From contig CANFQA010000014.1 of assembly GCA_947449015.1 (NCBI GenBank), positions 1-58,311 on the forward strand: a stretch of 58,311 nt of DNA, read 5' to 3'. Positions 45,981 through 54,881 of the stretch are shown in pieces. The notes below the pieces were generated by a model that had not been told where the DNA came from, did not search any database, and worked only from the letters and a program-made list of their open reading frames with translations. A program made the translations under genes and the position numbers. The DNA is from Microthrixaceae bacterium (lineage in GTDB: Bacteria > Actinomycetota > Acidimicrobiia > Acidimicrobiales > Acidimicrobilacustridaceae). How positions within the stretch are numbered: the stretch's first letter is position 1; each line of letters opens with the position of its first letter.

Positions 45981-46805
45981 TCAACCGAGATAGAGCGCGC
46001 CGATCACCCCGACGCCGTTGACGACTGCGTGGGCGATGATTGACGGTCCAAGACGGCCACCGGCTCGCACGACCAGAACAGCGAATACAGCCCCATAGGT
46101 GGCGGTAACTCCAGAGATGAACAGTCCGTGGAGTCCGGCGCCCTGGAAATGCAGGAGGCCAAAGACGATGGAGCTGGCCACCACTGCCCACGGCAGACCG
46201 AATCGCCTTCCAACTGCGCGCAGGAACAGACCGCGGAAGAACAGTTCTTCGACAACGGGCGTGCACACCGCCACGAGAAACAGAAGTGCGAAAGCAGTGA
46301 GCGCTGAAGGGTTCGACGGCAAGAAGTCCGCGTTGGAGGGCTCTGGCGAGTCAGAAATAAGTCGCCAGAAAATGCCGGCAACGATCGACAGGCTGAGAGC
46401 GAGAACGCCCCCGAGCACACCCCAGCCGATGTCAACGGCAGCGATGGACAGACCAAAATCCTTCACCAGGCTCTGCTGACCCTTGAACCAAGAAGCGATC
46501 GCCGGCCAGCCCAGAAAACCCGGCCAGCCCGCCACCAGACTCACCACGAGCGCTCCAAGGCTGAGGTCGGTGAGTTTTGTCGTGGAGAGGCCACCGGAAG
46601 TGGCGACCACGATGATCGACGCCACGATGCCGCCCACAAGCCACAGCAGCAGACCAATCAGTACATCGCCCATTCCCCATCGGACCACCGGCTGTCCGGA
46701 GGAAGGCACCATCGAGGATGGCGAATCGGGAGGCCCCGGCGGTGTTGTCTCAGGCGGTGTTCGTGGTGGCGGCGGCGGTAGGAACTGCGGCAGATCGGAA
46801 GTCAT
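45981..46805 (-). CDS. CPBP-family intramembrane metalloprotease
   Basis: 274 aa from the ATG at 46805, which overlaps the rdgB stop (ATGA). A Pro-rich cytoplasmic N-terminus (FLPPPPPRTPPETTPPGPP) precedes about 8 membrane segments. The Abi/CPBP motifs are EELFFRGLFLRA (catalytic EExxxR), FGLLHF (His) and a downstream H in IIAHAVVNG. Family members cleave membrane-anchored substrates, such as prenylated proteins; its substrate here is unknown. Last gene of the mec-cysM-murI run. Confidence 0.9.
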   Translation of the reverse strand: MTSDLPQFLPPPPPRTPPETTPPGPPDSPSSMVPSSGQPVVRWGMGDVLIGLLLWLVGGIVASIIVVATSGGLSTTKLTDLSLGALVVSLVAGWPGFLGWPAIASWFKGQQSLVKDFGLSIAAVDIGWGVLGGVLALSLSIVAGIFWRLISDSPEPSNADFLPSNPSALTAFALLFLVAVCTPVVEELFFRGLFLRAVGRRFGLPWAVVASSIVFGLLHFQGAGLHGLFISGVTATYGAVFAVLVVRAGGRLGPSIIAHAVVNGVGVIGALYLG

Positions 46806-47395
46806 TGCGTCCCGAGCGTGTCGGCCAATGCACGTAGCGCCCGTCCGCGATGGCTGATTGCGTGCTTCTGTACTGGTTGCATCTCCGCAAACGTTCGCCC
46901 CCCGGCCTCGTCGGGCGCGAAGACCGGGTCGTATCCAAAACCGCTGTCGCCGCGCCGCTCCGCGGTGATCGTCCCGGCGCACACACCATCGACGACAATC
47001 TCTCGACCATCGGGCCACCGAACAATCACGACTGTGCGGAACCTGGCATTGCGCTGCGCGGCCTCGTTCGCGCCGCTCGCCTCGAGTTCGGCGAGGAGGC
47101 GATCGATGTTGTCCTCATAGGACGCGTTCTCGCCTGCGTAACGGGCAGACCACACTCCAGGTGCGCCGCCGAGCGCATCAACCTCAAGCCCGGTGTCATC
47201 AGCCACGGCCGGAAGACCAGTGGCGTCGGCAAGCGCCGCTGCTTTCAGTCTTGCGTTGCCTTCCAATGTGTCGGCGTCCTCAATGACCTCAGGAACTGAA
47301 TCGGGTCGAGCCAGAAGTTCGACGTCACATGACGCGAGGATTTCAGCGATCTCGGCGACCTTGTCGGGATTCGCGCTCGCGCACATCAGGCGCAT
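46802..47395 (-). CDS. rdgB: XTP/dITP diphosphatase (non-canonical purine NTP pyrophosphatase)
   Basis: 197 aa. Removes inosine and xanthosine triphosphates from the nucleotide pool. Begins MRLMCASANPDKVAEI, with the family substrate motifs ARLKAAALADATGLPAVADDTGLEVDAL, SGFGYDPVFAP and SHRGRALRAL. It follows rph by 6 nt, a very common pair, and overlaps the CPBP gene. Confidence 0.96.
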   Translation of the reverse strand: MRLMCASANPDKVAEIAEILASCDVELLARPDSVPEVIEDADTLEGNARLKAAALADATGLPAVADDTGLEVDALGGAPGVWSARYAGENASYEDNIDRLLAELEASGANEAAQRNARFRTVVIVRWPDGREIVVDGVCAGTITAERRGDSGFGYDPVFAPDEAGGRTFAEMQPVQKHAISHRGRALRALADTLGTQ

Positions 47396-47401
47396 TGGTG
47401 A

Positions 47402-48145
47402 TCAGCGACCGATCGGTCGGGGGTCAGGCGTATCGGCAATGAGGAGCCGCTGCAGGAGAAAGAGTTCTTCGATGCCGGTGCTCGCCAGTTCCAGCATCTG
47501 GTCCAGTTCATCGCGACTAAAGCTCATGCCCTCGGCAGTGCCCTGCACCTCAAGAAACTTGCCGCTCTCGGTCATGACCACATTCATGTCGACCTCTGCA
47601 GCTGAATCCTCGACATAGGGAAGGTCAAGCACCGGCGTGCCATTGACGATGCCGACAGAAATGGCAGCACACAGTTCAGTCAGCGGATGAGTAGGAATGG
47701 TTCCAGCCTGGACAAGTCGAGTCAGTGCGTCATGCAATGCGAGATATCCGGCGGTGATGGATGCAGTGCGGGTGCCGCCGTCGGCCTGCAAGACATCACA
47801 GTCGATCTGGATCTGACGCTCACCCAATGCCTTCATATCGCAGACACCGCGCAGCGAGCGACCGATGAGTCGTTGGATCTCATGGGTGCGACCAGACGGC
47901 GAACCCTTGGAAACTTCACGACGAACCCGCTCCGGCGAAGCCCCCGGCAGCATCGAGTATTCAGCAGTGACCCAGCCCTTCCCGCTCCCACGCATCCAAC
48001 GGGGCACATCCTCATCGACAGACGCGGTGCACAACACCGTGGTCTTGCCGGCGCGGATCAGCACCGAGCCGGCAGCGGCATCGGTGAAATCGCGTTCGAT
48101 CACGATGTCGCGCAGTTCATCTGGCTGACGTCCGTCTGGTCTCAC
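47402..48145 (-). CDS. rph: Ribonuclease PH
   Basis: 247 aa phosphorolytic exonuclease that trims tRNA 3' ends. Begins [20 protein letters not shown], followed by [17 protein letters not shown] and the RNA-binding stretch [16 protein letters not shown]; the phosphate-binding [18 protein letters not shown] and C-terminal [16 protein letters not shown] are clear. Its start overlaps the stop of the preceding MBL gene by 4 nt. Confidence 0.97.
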   Translation of the reverse strand: MRPDGRQPDELRDIVIERDFTDAAAGSVLIRAGKTTVLCTASVDEDVPRWMRGSGKGWVTAEYSMLPGASPERVRREVSKGSPSGRTHEIQRLIGRSLRGVCDMKALGERQIQIDCDVLQADGGTRTASITAGYLALHDALTRLVQAGTIPTHPLTELCAAISVGIVNGTPVLDLPYVEDSAAEVDMNVVMTESGKFLEVQGTAEGMSFSRDELDQMLELASTGIEELFLLQRLLIADTPDPRPIGR

Positions 48146-48879
48146 AGGAGGTACCTCTCGTTGGGGGATGCGATGGTGACTGGTGAACCGTAGGCCTCAG
48201 CGCCGTTGCGCGCGTGCACGTCAAGATCAGTGTCGGGCCAGAAATGAGTAAGCACAAGTCGTCGGGCGCTCACGGAGCGGGCCATTGCTCCGGCATCGGA
48301 GGCGGAAAGATGAAGAAGGTCTCCGCGCTCGGCGTCAGTGCCGTAGGTGGCTTCGAGCAATGCGAGATCGATTCCAGAACCAAGTTTCGAGATCGACCAC
48401 TCGGGACCGGTGTCGGCCGAATACACAATTGAACGGCCCTCGGGGTCGTCGATACGCATGGCATGGGTCTCCACGTAGTGATCAGTGGCCGACATGGTGA
48501 ATCGAAGATCGCCGATGACAAAGACGTCCTCATCACCGGTATCGCTCCACGTAAATGTGGGCTCGAAGGAGCCGGTGATCAGCGAGGCCATCTCTCGGTT
48601 TGCAGCAGTGCCGAAGATCGGGAGCCCTTCAGCACCGAACCGATGTTTCAGCGCCACATGCAGTCCGGAAATATCGACCCAGTGGTCGGGATGGGAATGA
48701 CTCAGCACCACACCACTAAGCGCGGGTAGCTCAATATGGCGTTGCAGATTCGAGAGACATCCAGGTCCCAGATCGACGGCAACTGCGGTGGCTCCGTACT
48801 GCACGAGGTACCCGCTGCACGGGCACTCCGCCCCCGGATAACTGCCCGAACACCCAAGCACAGTGAGGTTCAGGTCCAT
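48142..48879 (-). CDS. MBL-fold phosphodiesterase, Rv1339-like
   Basis: 245 aa. Metal motif [11 protein letters not shown] (HxHxDH), further ligands in [10 protein letters not shown] and the Asp in YSADTG, and terminal His in [10 protein letters not shown]. Its context between murI and rph matches Mycobacterium Rv1339, reported as a cyclic-nucleotide phosphodiesterase. RNase Z-like activity is less likely because the family-specific arm is missing. Overlaps murI by 10 nt and rph by 4 nt. Confidence 0.88.
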   Translation of the reverse strand: MDLNLTVLGCSGSYPGAECPCSGYLVQYGATAVAVDLGPGCLSNLQRHIELPALSGVVLSHSHPDHWVDISGLHVALKHRFGAEGLPIFGTAANREMASLITGSFEPTFTWSDTGDEDVFVIGDLRFTMSATDHYVETHAMRIDDPEGRSIVYSADTGPEWSISKLGSGIDLALLEATYGTDAERGDLLHLSASDAGAMARSVSARRLVLTHFWPDTDLDVHARNGAEAYGSPVTIASPNERYLL

Positions 48880-49676
48880 GCCACCGACCTCACATCATCG
48901 AGTTCGGGCCCGAGCATGCTGCGCCCCAGCCGACGGAACATGTCAACGTCACCAGAGGATTCGAAGATGTGGCAACCAACCCGACCACTCTCGGTGCGTT
49001 CAAGTCCGAGCTCAGCGAGAAGTTCACGGATACGAAACGCCGTTTCATCGGCTGAGTCAACCAACACAACCTCGCGACCCATCACGTCGGTGATGGTGCG
49101 TGCAAGGAACGGATAATGGGTACAGCCGAGCAGCAGCGTGTCGATTCCAGCATCACGTAGCGGGGCAAGAAGTCGCTCGGCGAGCACATGGACCTGATCG
49201 GAATCGGTGTCTCCCCGTTCGACGAACTCCACAAACCCGGGACACGCAGCACAGGTAAGCGTCACCTTGGCTTCGGTTCGTTCGACGGCAGACTGATAGG
49301 CCCCCGAACCGATCGTGCCGACTGTGCCGATGACGCCGATGTGTCCGCTGCGGGTGGCGCTGACCAGCGATCGCACGCCGGGTTCGATCACGCCGACCAC
49401 AGGAATCGGCATTGAGCCTTGCAGCTCTGCGAGCGCCGCGGCCGATGCGGTATTGCAGGCCACAACAATGAGCTTCACATCATGGTGTTCGACAAGGTGG
49501 TCAGCGATCTCGAGGGCGAATTCCCGCACCTCATCAAGCGGACGAGGCCCATAGGGATAGCGACCGGTGTCGCCCACATACACAAGGTCCTCAGCCGGCA
49601 GCAGGTCGATCAGTGCGCGGGCCACGGTGAGCCCGCCGAAACCACTGTCGAACATGCCAATAGGACGAGAATCCAC
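48870..49676 (-). CDS. murI: Glutamate racemase
   Basis: 268 aa. Makes D-glutamate for peptidoglycan. Both catalytic cysteines are present: ACNTASA and LLGCTHYP. It starts with GTG (DSRPIGMFDSGFGGLTVARAL). Its 3' end overlaps the next gene by 10 nt. A rhomboid gene normally found between cysM and murI in mycobacteria is absent; the gap is 65 nt. Confidence 0.96.
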   Translation of the reverse strand: MDSRPIGMFDSGFGGLTVARALIDLLPAEDLVYVGDTGRYPYGPRPLDEVREFALEIADHLVEHHDVKLIVVACNTASAAALAELQGSMPIPVVGVIEPGVRSLVSATRSGHIGVIGTVGTIGSGAYQSAVERTEAKVTLTCAACPGFVEFVERGDTDSDQVHVLAERLLAPLRDAGIDTLLLGCTHYPFLARTITDVMGREVVLVDSADETAFRIRELLAELGLERTESGRVGCHIFESSGDVDMFRRLGRSMLGPELDDVRSVAWT

Positions 49677-49741
49677 GCCACGAGGGTAGTTCGGACACTG
49701 CGGTGCCCGGCCGATGCGTCAACCCGCAGAAGCGGTGATGA

Positions 49742-50692
49742 CTAGAAGTAAATGATCTTCTTGGCCCGCTCGACAACGGTGTCGATATCGTCGGTCCATG
49801 CGCCAGTGGAGAGGTACTTCCATCCGCCGTCGCACACGATGAACACAATGGTGCCCGATTCGATCTGCGAGGCCACGCGCACTGCGCCCGCCAGCGCAGC
49901 TCCTGCCGAGATACCGCAGAAGATGCCGCATTTCTCGGCAAGAAGACGGGTGTACTCGATGGATTCGCGTGGCCGAACGATGCGTTTTCCGTCGAGTAGC
50001 TCGGGTCCACCCCATTTTTCGTACACCGGAGGGATGTAGCCCTCGTCGAGATTTCGGAGTCCTTCAACCGATTCACCGAGCGGCGGCTCAACCGCCAGCA
50101 CCTTGATGTCGGGATTCTTTTCCTTTAGGAAGCTGCCAACGCCCATGAGCGTGCCGCTGGTGCCAAGACCGGCGACGAAATGGGTGATCTCGGGACAATC
50201 CGCCCAGATCTCAGGGCCGGTGTGTTCATAGTGCGCACGCGGATTGGCTTCGTTTGCGTACTGATAAAGGAACGCCCACTCCGGATGCTCTTCGGCGAGA
50301 ACGATGGCCCTCTTGACGGCACCGTTGGATCCTTCGCTGCCGGGCGACAGGATGATTTCTGCACCGAAGATCTCGAGCAGCTGACGCCGCTCGATGGAAA
50401 CGTTCTCGGGCAGAACGATCTTGATTGGGTAGCCCTTGATGCGGGCGATCATGGCCAGGGCGATACCGGTGTTGCCCGATGAAGGCTCGATGATGGTTTT
50501 TCCCGGCGTCAGGGTGCCGTCGGCCTCAGCCTCAAGGACCATGTTGAGCGCAATGCGATCCTTCACTGAACCAGCGGGGTTCTGACTCTCCATCTTGCCG
50601 AGGATGCGCACCGCTGGATTGGGACTCAGCACCGAGACGTCGACCATCGGCGTATTGCCGATCATGTCGAGAACCGAGGAGTACACAGCCAT
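49742..50692 (-). CDS. cysM: CysM-type cysteine synthase (O-phosphoserine sulfhydrylase-like)
   Basis: 316 aa PLP enzyme. The PLP lysine is in NPAGSVKDRIA, phosphate is held by GLGTSGTLMG, and the substrate loop is EPSSGNTGI. Matches to M. tuberculosis CysM include PEITHFVAGLG and the C-terminal KYLSTGAW. CysM uses O-phosphoserine and, in mycobacteria, sulfide carried as CysO thiocarboxylate. Mec, which releases cysteine from CysO, is encoded just upstream. No cysO gene is found in the 81-nt gap. Confidence 0.93.
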   Translation of the reverse strand: MAVYSSVLDMIGNTPMVDVSVLSPNPAVRILGKMESQNPAGSVKDRIALNMVLEAEADGTLTPGKTIIEPSSGNTGIALAMIARIKGYPIKIVLPENVSIERRQLLEIFGAEIILSPGSEGSNGAVKRAIVLAEEHPEWAFLYQYANEANPRAHYEHTGPEIWADCPEITHFVAGLGTSGTLMGVGSFLKEKNPDIKVLAVEPPLGESVEGLRNLDEGYIPPVYEKWGGPELLDGKRIVRPRESIEYTRLLAEKCGIFCGISAGAALAGAVRVASQIESGTIVFIVCDGGWKYLSTGAWTDDIDTVVERAKKIIYF

Positions 50693-50773
50693 GGAAGCCT
50701 TCAGGGGGTTGTGGGAATACAGATGGGGGGACCGAACACTGCAGCCAGATTGTTGACCGAAGAGGTAGGGATT

Positions 50774-51190
50774 CTAGTCCTGTGCGACTGAAACTGCCTC
50801 TTCGGAGATGGAACCTTCAATGATCCGGTACGAACGCAATGCTGGCGCCCCGGAGCGGAACGACACGATGATGTAATGCCATGCAGGATCTGGAGCCTGC
50901 TGAACATCGGTCAGCGAGGGATACGGCTCGGTGTGGGTATGGGAATGGACCACTCCAAGGATCTCGAGACCGGCGTCCTCCGCGTCCATATCGGCCCGCA
51001 GATGGGTTTTCGGATCAATGGTGTAGATCCGGCTGGAGGCTGCCACATTCACGCTCGGATAGAACCGGGACACCGTCGCTGTTCCATCAGCCTCGGCGAT
51101 GCCGGCGAACAGACCACAGGCCTCATCGGGCAAGCCATCGATGAGATGGGCAACGAGGTCGAGATACACCGACCGAGCAATGGTGAGCAC
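50774..51190 (-). CDS. mec: JAMM/MPN metalloprotease, Mec-like
   Basis: About 138 aa from a GTG at 51190. The zinc motif is complete: Glu in DEACGLFAG, then HSH-x7-S-x2-D in VVHSHTHTEPYPSLTD. In mycobacteria Mec hydrolyses the CysO-cysteine adduct. The frame continues upstream to 51322 through a Cys/Arg-rich stretch that comes from intergenic tandem repeats, so I reject that start. The true start is uncertain (51190 or 51169). It is followed by cysM. Confidence 0.85.
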   Translation of the reverse strand: MLTIARSVYLDLVAHLIDGLPDEACGLFAGIAEADGTATVSRFYPSVNVAASSRIYTIDPKTHLRADMDAEDAGLEILGVVHSHTHTEPYPSLTDVQQAPDPAWHYIIVSFRSGAPALRSYRIIEGSISEEAVSVAQD

Positions 51191-51250
51191 GGCCGACAGG
51201 ATAGAGGTGTCGGTGTCGTCCCGATGAGGACTGGTCCCGAGGCCACGCCG

Positions 51251-51298
51251 AGACCGGCACACAGACCGGCACACAGACCGGCACTGAAAGCGGCACCG
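51251..51298. repeat. Four 12-bp tandem units between mec and the AhpD-like gene
   Basis: agaccggcacac at 51251-51262 and 51263-51274, agaccggcactg at 51275-51286, aaagcggcaccg at 51287-51298. They occupy the divergent upstream region shared by mec and the plus-strand gene. Confidence 0.7.
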
Positions 51299-51342
51299 AC
51301 ACGAAGACGGCGGGAGTGCCACACCGCCCGTAACCTATTGAC

Positions 51343-51864
51343 ATGCCGAGACTCTCCGTTCCCGAAGGCCAGGATCCACTCATGCACGCATGGGTTGGCG
51401 CGGCTCCTGATCTGACCATGCCTGCAGCCCAGCTTTCCTCTGCCGTTTACGAACATTCGAAGCTTCCGTTGCGAGAGTTCGAAGCAGCCCGGGTACGCAT
51501 TGCCCAGATCAACGATTGCTCGCTCTGTCTGAACTGGCGCTCGGCTCGCGATGTGGCCTCCCGTTCTGCTGAGGCAGATTCCATTGACGAGGAGTTCTAC
51601 ACACATATCGGCGACCTCACCTGGAACGGCTTCAGTGAGCGTGAATCACTTGCCGCAGAATTCGCCGGATTGTTCGCCACCGATCATTTGTCAATGGATG
51701 ACGCGTTCTGGATCCGAATGCGCGCTGCATTCTCCGATGCCGAGATCGTGGATCTCAGCATCTGTGTCGGCATGTGGTTGTCTCAAGGGCGACTCAACCG
51801 GGTGCTCGATATCGACGGCCCGTGTCGTATTCCTACCCCAGGCGCCTCGGTAATCGGCGGCTGA
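51343..51864 (+). CDS. Carboxymuconolactone decarboxylase / AhpD-like protein
   Basis: 173 aa all-helical protein with the AhpD-type redox pair in AQINDCSLCLNWR (CxxC). LPLREFEAARVRIAQIN leads to the pair, and the His/Glu relay region ERESLAAEFAGLFATDH follows. Probably a peroxide-linked thiol reductase or a related disulfide enzyme; decarboxylase activity is unlikely with the CxxC. Lies 50 nt before smpB on the same strand. Confidence 0.85.
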   Translation: MPRLSVPEGQDPLMHAWVGAAPDLTMPAAQLSSAVYEHSKLPLREFEAARVRIAQINDCSLCLNWRSARDVASRSAEADSIDEEFYTHIGDLTWNGFSERESLAAEFAGLFATDHLSMDDAFWIRMRAAFSDAEIVDLSICVGMWLSQGRLNRVLDIDGPCRIPTPGASVIGG

Positions 51865-51913
51865 GTCCGCTGCAGTCCTCTGCCGTCGCTGACGCCGATA
51901 GCCTGCTCCCACT

Positions 51914-52405
51914 ATGGCTTCGGGCAACGACACCGCTGGCGTGAAAGTCGTGGCCACCAACCGGTCGGCCCGTCACGACTACACCATCCTCGACACGGTC
52001 GAGTGTGGCGTCATGTTGCGCGGTAGCGAGGTCAAGTCGCTGCGAGATGCTCAGGTGCAGATCAAGGAATCACACGCCCGGTTTGAGGGCGGCGAAGCTT
52101 GGCTGATTGGCATGCACATCGCACCGCACCCAAGCACTGGCGCCCATGATCTTCCCGAACCCGATCGCAAGCGGAAGCTGCTTTTGCATCGTGAGCAAAT
52201 AGACCGCTGGCGCATGCGGGTGGATCTCGAACGACTGCAACTGGTGCCGCTGTCGATTTATTTCAAGGATGGAAAGGCCAAGATCGAACTCGGTCTTGCC
52301 CGTGGACGCTCGAAGGGCGACAAGCGACATGCCATCGCAGAGCGTGATGCCATGCGCGAGGCCCAGCAGGCGATGGGTCGGGCCCGCAAACGCGGCGAAG
52401 ACTGA
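51914..52405 (+). CDS. smpB: SsrA-binding protein SmpB
   Basis: 163 aa. Binds tmRNA and enters the ribosomal A site in trans-translation. Family features: TNRSARHDYTILDTVECGVMLRGSEVKSLR, with the OB-fold segment WLIGMHIAPH and the basic C-terminal tail (RKLLLHREQIDRW, GDKRHAIAERDAMREAQQAMGRARK). The N-terminal 9 residues are variable. Its RNA partner ssrA lies about 2 kb downstream on the same strand. Confidence 0.97.
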   Translation: MASGNDTAGVKVVATNRSARHDYTILDTVECGVMLRGSEVKSLRDAQVQIKESHARFEGGEAWLIGMHIAPHPSTGAHDLPEPDRKRKLLLHREQIDRWRMRVDLERLQLVPLSIYFKDGKAKIELGLARGRSKGDKRHAIAERDAMREAQQAMGRARKRGED

Positions 52406-52447
52406 GTCGAACCTGCGGCGAGTCGCGCTGGAACGTCCGATTCGACT

Positions 52448-52909
52448 TCAGGCGCTGTCGGCCGAACCATCGGATTCCGCCACCCGCTCGGACTCAGCAA
52501 CAAGTCCCTTCGCGAATCCGTTGACCATCCGGGTGATGAACCAGCCCATCCCCGGCATGGCGGACTGAAACGACCCCTTCCAGGAGATCACTGTTCCACC
52601 GTTGACATCGACGCTGAGGCGCACATCAGCCCGATAATCCTTCATCGGTAGTGGCCCCGAAACTGAGATGTAGGCGAAGTGGTGATCGGGTTCGTACTCC
52701 ACAACCTGTTCGCGGGATTTTGGTCCGAAGCCTGCTCCGAAAAGTCGGATGGCGCCGACACCATGCGGAGCGGGTGTGCCCTCCACCTCGTAGGTGGCAT
52801 GACCGAGGCTGGTCCACCGTATCCAACCAGGGCCGTCAACGAGCACTGCGAACACGACTGCTGGCGATGCCGATGATCGAGCAGCGATGTCGTAGCTCTT
52901 CTCCCCCAT
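52448..52909 (-). CDS. SRPBCC-family (START-like) protein
   Basis: 153 aa with the START/Bet v1-like start MGEKSYDIAARSSASPAVVFAVLVDGPGWIRWTSL and a helical C-terminus (GWFITRMVNGFAKGLVAE). Such proteins bind hydrophobic ligands in a helix-grip fold. A distant likeness to CoxG-type proteins is possible, but no cox context is present. Faces smpB and the lipase gene from the opposite strand. Confidence 0.8.
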   Translation of the reverse strand: MGEKSYDIAARSSASPAVVFAVLVDGPGWIRWTSLGHATYEVEGTPAPHGVGAIRLFGAGFGPKSREQVVEYEPDHHFAYISVSGPLPMKDYRADVRLSVDVNGGTVISWKGSFQSAMPGMGWFITRMVNGFAKGLVAESERVAESDGSADSA

Positions 52910-52988
52910 GGGAGGACCTCCTTTTGACGTATCGAAACGCTCCGTGCTGTATCGCTAGCCTTGCACCACCTTGACCATCTGGAGAACC

Positions 52989-54239
52989 TTGCGCCCGATC
53001 CGAAGCACCGCATTCCTGCTCATCGGTCTGCTGACGATCATCACTGCCGCGTGTGGCGGTTCGACGAAGGACTCCACGGCGCCGATCAAGTTCACGGCTG
53101 AAATCCATGAGACTCCGATTTCCGATGCGGAGTTCTATGCACCACCGACCATGACTCCTCAAGCGCCCGGCGTGCTCATCCGGGCTGCGGCGTTCGAGTC
53201 CTCGATCGCTCATGCCCGCGGTTGGCGGGTCATGTTCACCTCAGAAGGGACCCATGAGGGATTGACGCCACAGATCGCCTCGATCGAAACAGGCGTCGTG
53301 CTGCTCCCCGACGGGTCGGGCGATACGCGACCCGTCGCCGTCTGGGGGCATCCCACCACCGGCATCGCCACTGCATGCGCGCCATCGCGGCAGAAGGTGC
53401 CCGACAGCAACATCGCAGGCGCCCAGCAACTGATCGATTCCGGATGGATTGTCGCTGCGCCCGATTATGAAGGTCTGGGTATCGACGGATTCGGACCGCA
53501 CCCGTACATGGTCGGCGACAGCCTCGGACATTCGATGCTCGACATCGTGCGCGCCATTGAAGGAGTGCCCGACTCGAAGCGCAGCGATACTTTCGCCGCC
53601 TACGGCCATAGCGAGGGGGGGCAGGCCGCGCTGTTCGCCGGGCAACTCGCTGCGAGTTACACACCGGAACTTCATCTCACATCAGTTGCGGCGATGGCAC
53701 CTTCGGGCGAACTCGACCAGATCTTCAGCGAGGACCACACCACGGTCACTGGCGCATTGCTCGGTGGATTCCTCGGCGGCTCATGGTCGAAATGGTTCCC
53801 TGACACGAACGGGTCCGTGCCCCTTGATGACGGTTTCACTTCCGAATCGCTGTTTGACCATGCCTCATGGAAACTGGCCGACAACATCGCTGCTGCCTGC
53901 TCGGTGGGTGAGCCTTCGGTGATTCCGCTGTGGGGACAGATCCAGACCGCCCTCGACGCCGGCACGTTCTGGAGGCGCAATCCGGGAACCGATTCGCCAT
54001 GGTCGGTGAAATTGGCGGAGAACTCAGCTGGCCAGGAGCCGATCTCTGTGCCTGTTCTGCTCACCGTGGGAGCAGCCGATGACATCGTCTCCCCCGCTGC
54101 TGTGTCGGCAACCGAGGCGCGCTATCGAGCAAACGGCACCAACGTGACTATGCGAACCTTCGCCGGCGGCGATCACATGTCTGGGGTTTCGTTAGCCCTT
54201 TCCGATGTTCTCCTCTTTCTTCAGAACCCGCCGAGGTAA
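52989..54239 (+). CDS. Secreted lipase-like alpha/beta-hydrolase lipoprotein
   Basis: About 416 aa from a TTG at 52989, which has ggag 4 nt upstream. A TTG at 52971 is the alternative. The N-terminus is a lipoprotein signal: RPIRSTAFLLIGLLTIITAAC, cut before Cys22. The hydrolase has a GxSxG nucleophile elbow YGHSEGGQ. The acid and base are probably in VGAADDIVSP (Asp) and GGDHMSG (His). It resembles the secretory-lipase (LIP) family found in actinobacteria. Anchored to the outer face of the membrane; substrate likely an ester lipid. Confidence 0.88.
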   Translation: MRPIRSTAFLLIGLLTIITAACGGSTKDSTAPIKFTAEIHETPISDAEFYAPPTMTPQAPGVLIRAAAFESSIAHARGWRVMFTSEGTHEGLTPQIASIETGVVLLPDGSGDTRPVAVWGHPTTGIATACAPSRQKVPDSNIAGAQQLIDSGWIVAAPDYEGLGIDGFGPHPYMVGDSLGHSMLDIVRAIEGVPDSKRSDTFAAYGHSEGGQAALFAGQLAASYTPELHLTSVAAMAPSGELDQIFSEDHTTVTGALLGGFLGGSWSKWFPDTNGSVPLDDGFTSESLFDHASWKLADNIAAACSVGEPSVIPLWGQIQTALDAGTFWRRNPGTDSPWSVKLAENSAGQEPISVPVLLTVGAADDIVSPAAVSATEARYRANGTNVTMRTFAGGDHMSGVSLALSDVLLFLQNPPR

Positions 54240-54330
54240 CTCGCGACCGACCCCAGAGTTCGGCGTCTCGCTGGTCCTCGTGGGCAAAACCGACAGATCA
54301 GAAGTCTGGGCCAGCCGCTAGCGTGTGGGG

Positions 54331-54350
54331 GTCGCCAGAGAAAAGGCGAC
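54331..54350 (+). promoter_or_regulatory. Leader hairpin just upstream of ssrA
   Basis: gtcgcc / ggcgac form a 6-bp stem with an 8-nt loop ending 8 nt before the mature tmRNA 5' end. It may be part of the precursor cut by RNase P. Confidence 0.35.
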
Positions 54351-54358
54351 AACGATCT

Positions 54359-54744
54359 GGGGCTGATCGGTTTCGACGTTGAGACCGGAGGCTGGATCGT
54401 GCGACCAGAGTTGCCTCAGACTCTTTAAACGGGGGCAAAAATAGAACCGCCGATGGCGAGTTCGCTCTCGCGGCCTGATAACTCAGACCAAAGAGAGACA
54501 CAGTGACCAGTAATGGCGCACGGGGCCATCTCACTGCAGCCCGGCAACAGAAGCAGAGAGTGACAGCCTGAAAGAAGGCTGACGGTGGGAAAGACCACTG
54601 ACATCGGAGAAAGATCCGGCGGCGGGACTTCGGTCCCAACCGACCCGGCGGAGTGGCAGCCGTAAGCCACAAAACTCGGGAATGGTCGTAGCGCGGACAG
54701 TCATCACTTAGCGGACGGGGGTTCGATTCCCCCCAGCTCCACCA
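54359..54744 (+). ncRNA. ssrA: Transfer-messenger RNA
   Basis: Rescues stalled ribosomes with SmpB. The 5' end ggggctgatcggtttcgac is the tmRNA hallmark and pairs with the 3' end cagctcc-a-cca to form the tRNA-like acceptor. The T arm is gggggttcgattccccc. The tag reading frame runs 54434-54478 and encodes GKNRTADGEFALAA and a TGA stop; the tag end ALAA is the ClpXP degradation signal. Total length 386 nt is normal. Two minus-strand open frames covering this RNA are spurious. Confidence 0.95.
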
Positions 54745-54881
54745 CAGCTTCTTCGTTTGAATACGTGCTTTCACAGGCCACGTGATTCGCCGCCGTTTCA
54801 TTCACAGAAGTTTCGTCAGCAGGGTTTTCGACTTCGACTCGATAGCCGGTTTTGCTCCTCGGTAATGCATAACATGCGCAA

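Noticed and set aside
48142-48879. Ribonuclease Z (tRNase Z)
   Set aside because: The motif SHSHPDHW is shared, but gene order and the lack of the family exosite arm fit the Rv1339-type phosphodiesterase better.
51191-51322. Cys/Arg-rich N-terminus of Mec
   Set aside because: Encoded by 12-bp tandem repeats in the intergenic region, with no JAMM family similarity.
54298-54801. Minus-strand open frames across 54298-54801, including 54425-54670
   Set aside because: They lie antisense to the tmRNA gene, contain no family motif, and are explained by its structured, conserved sequence.
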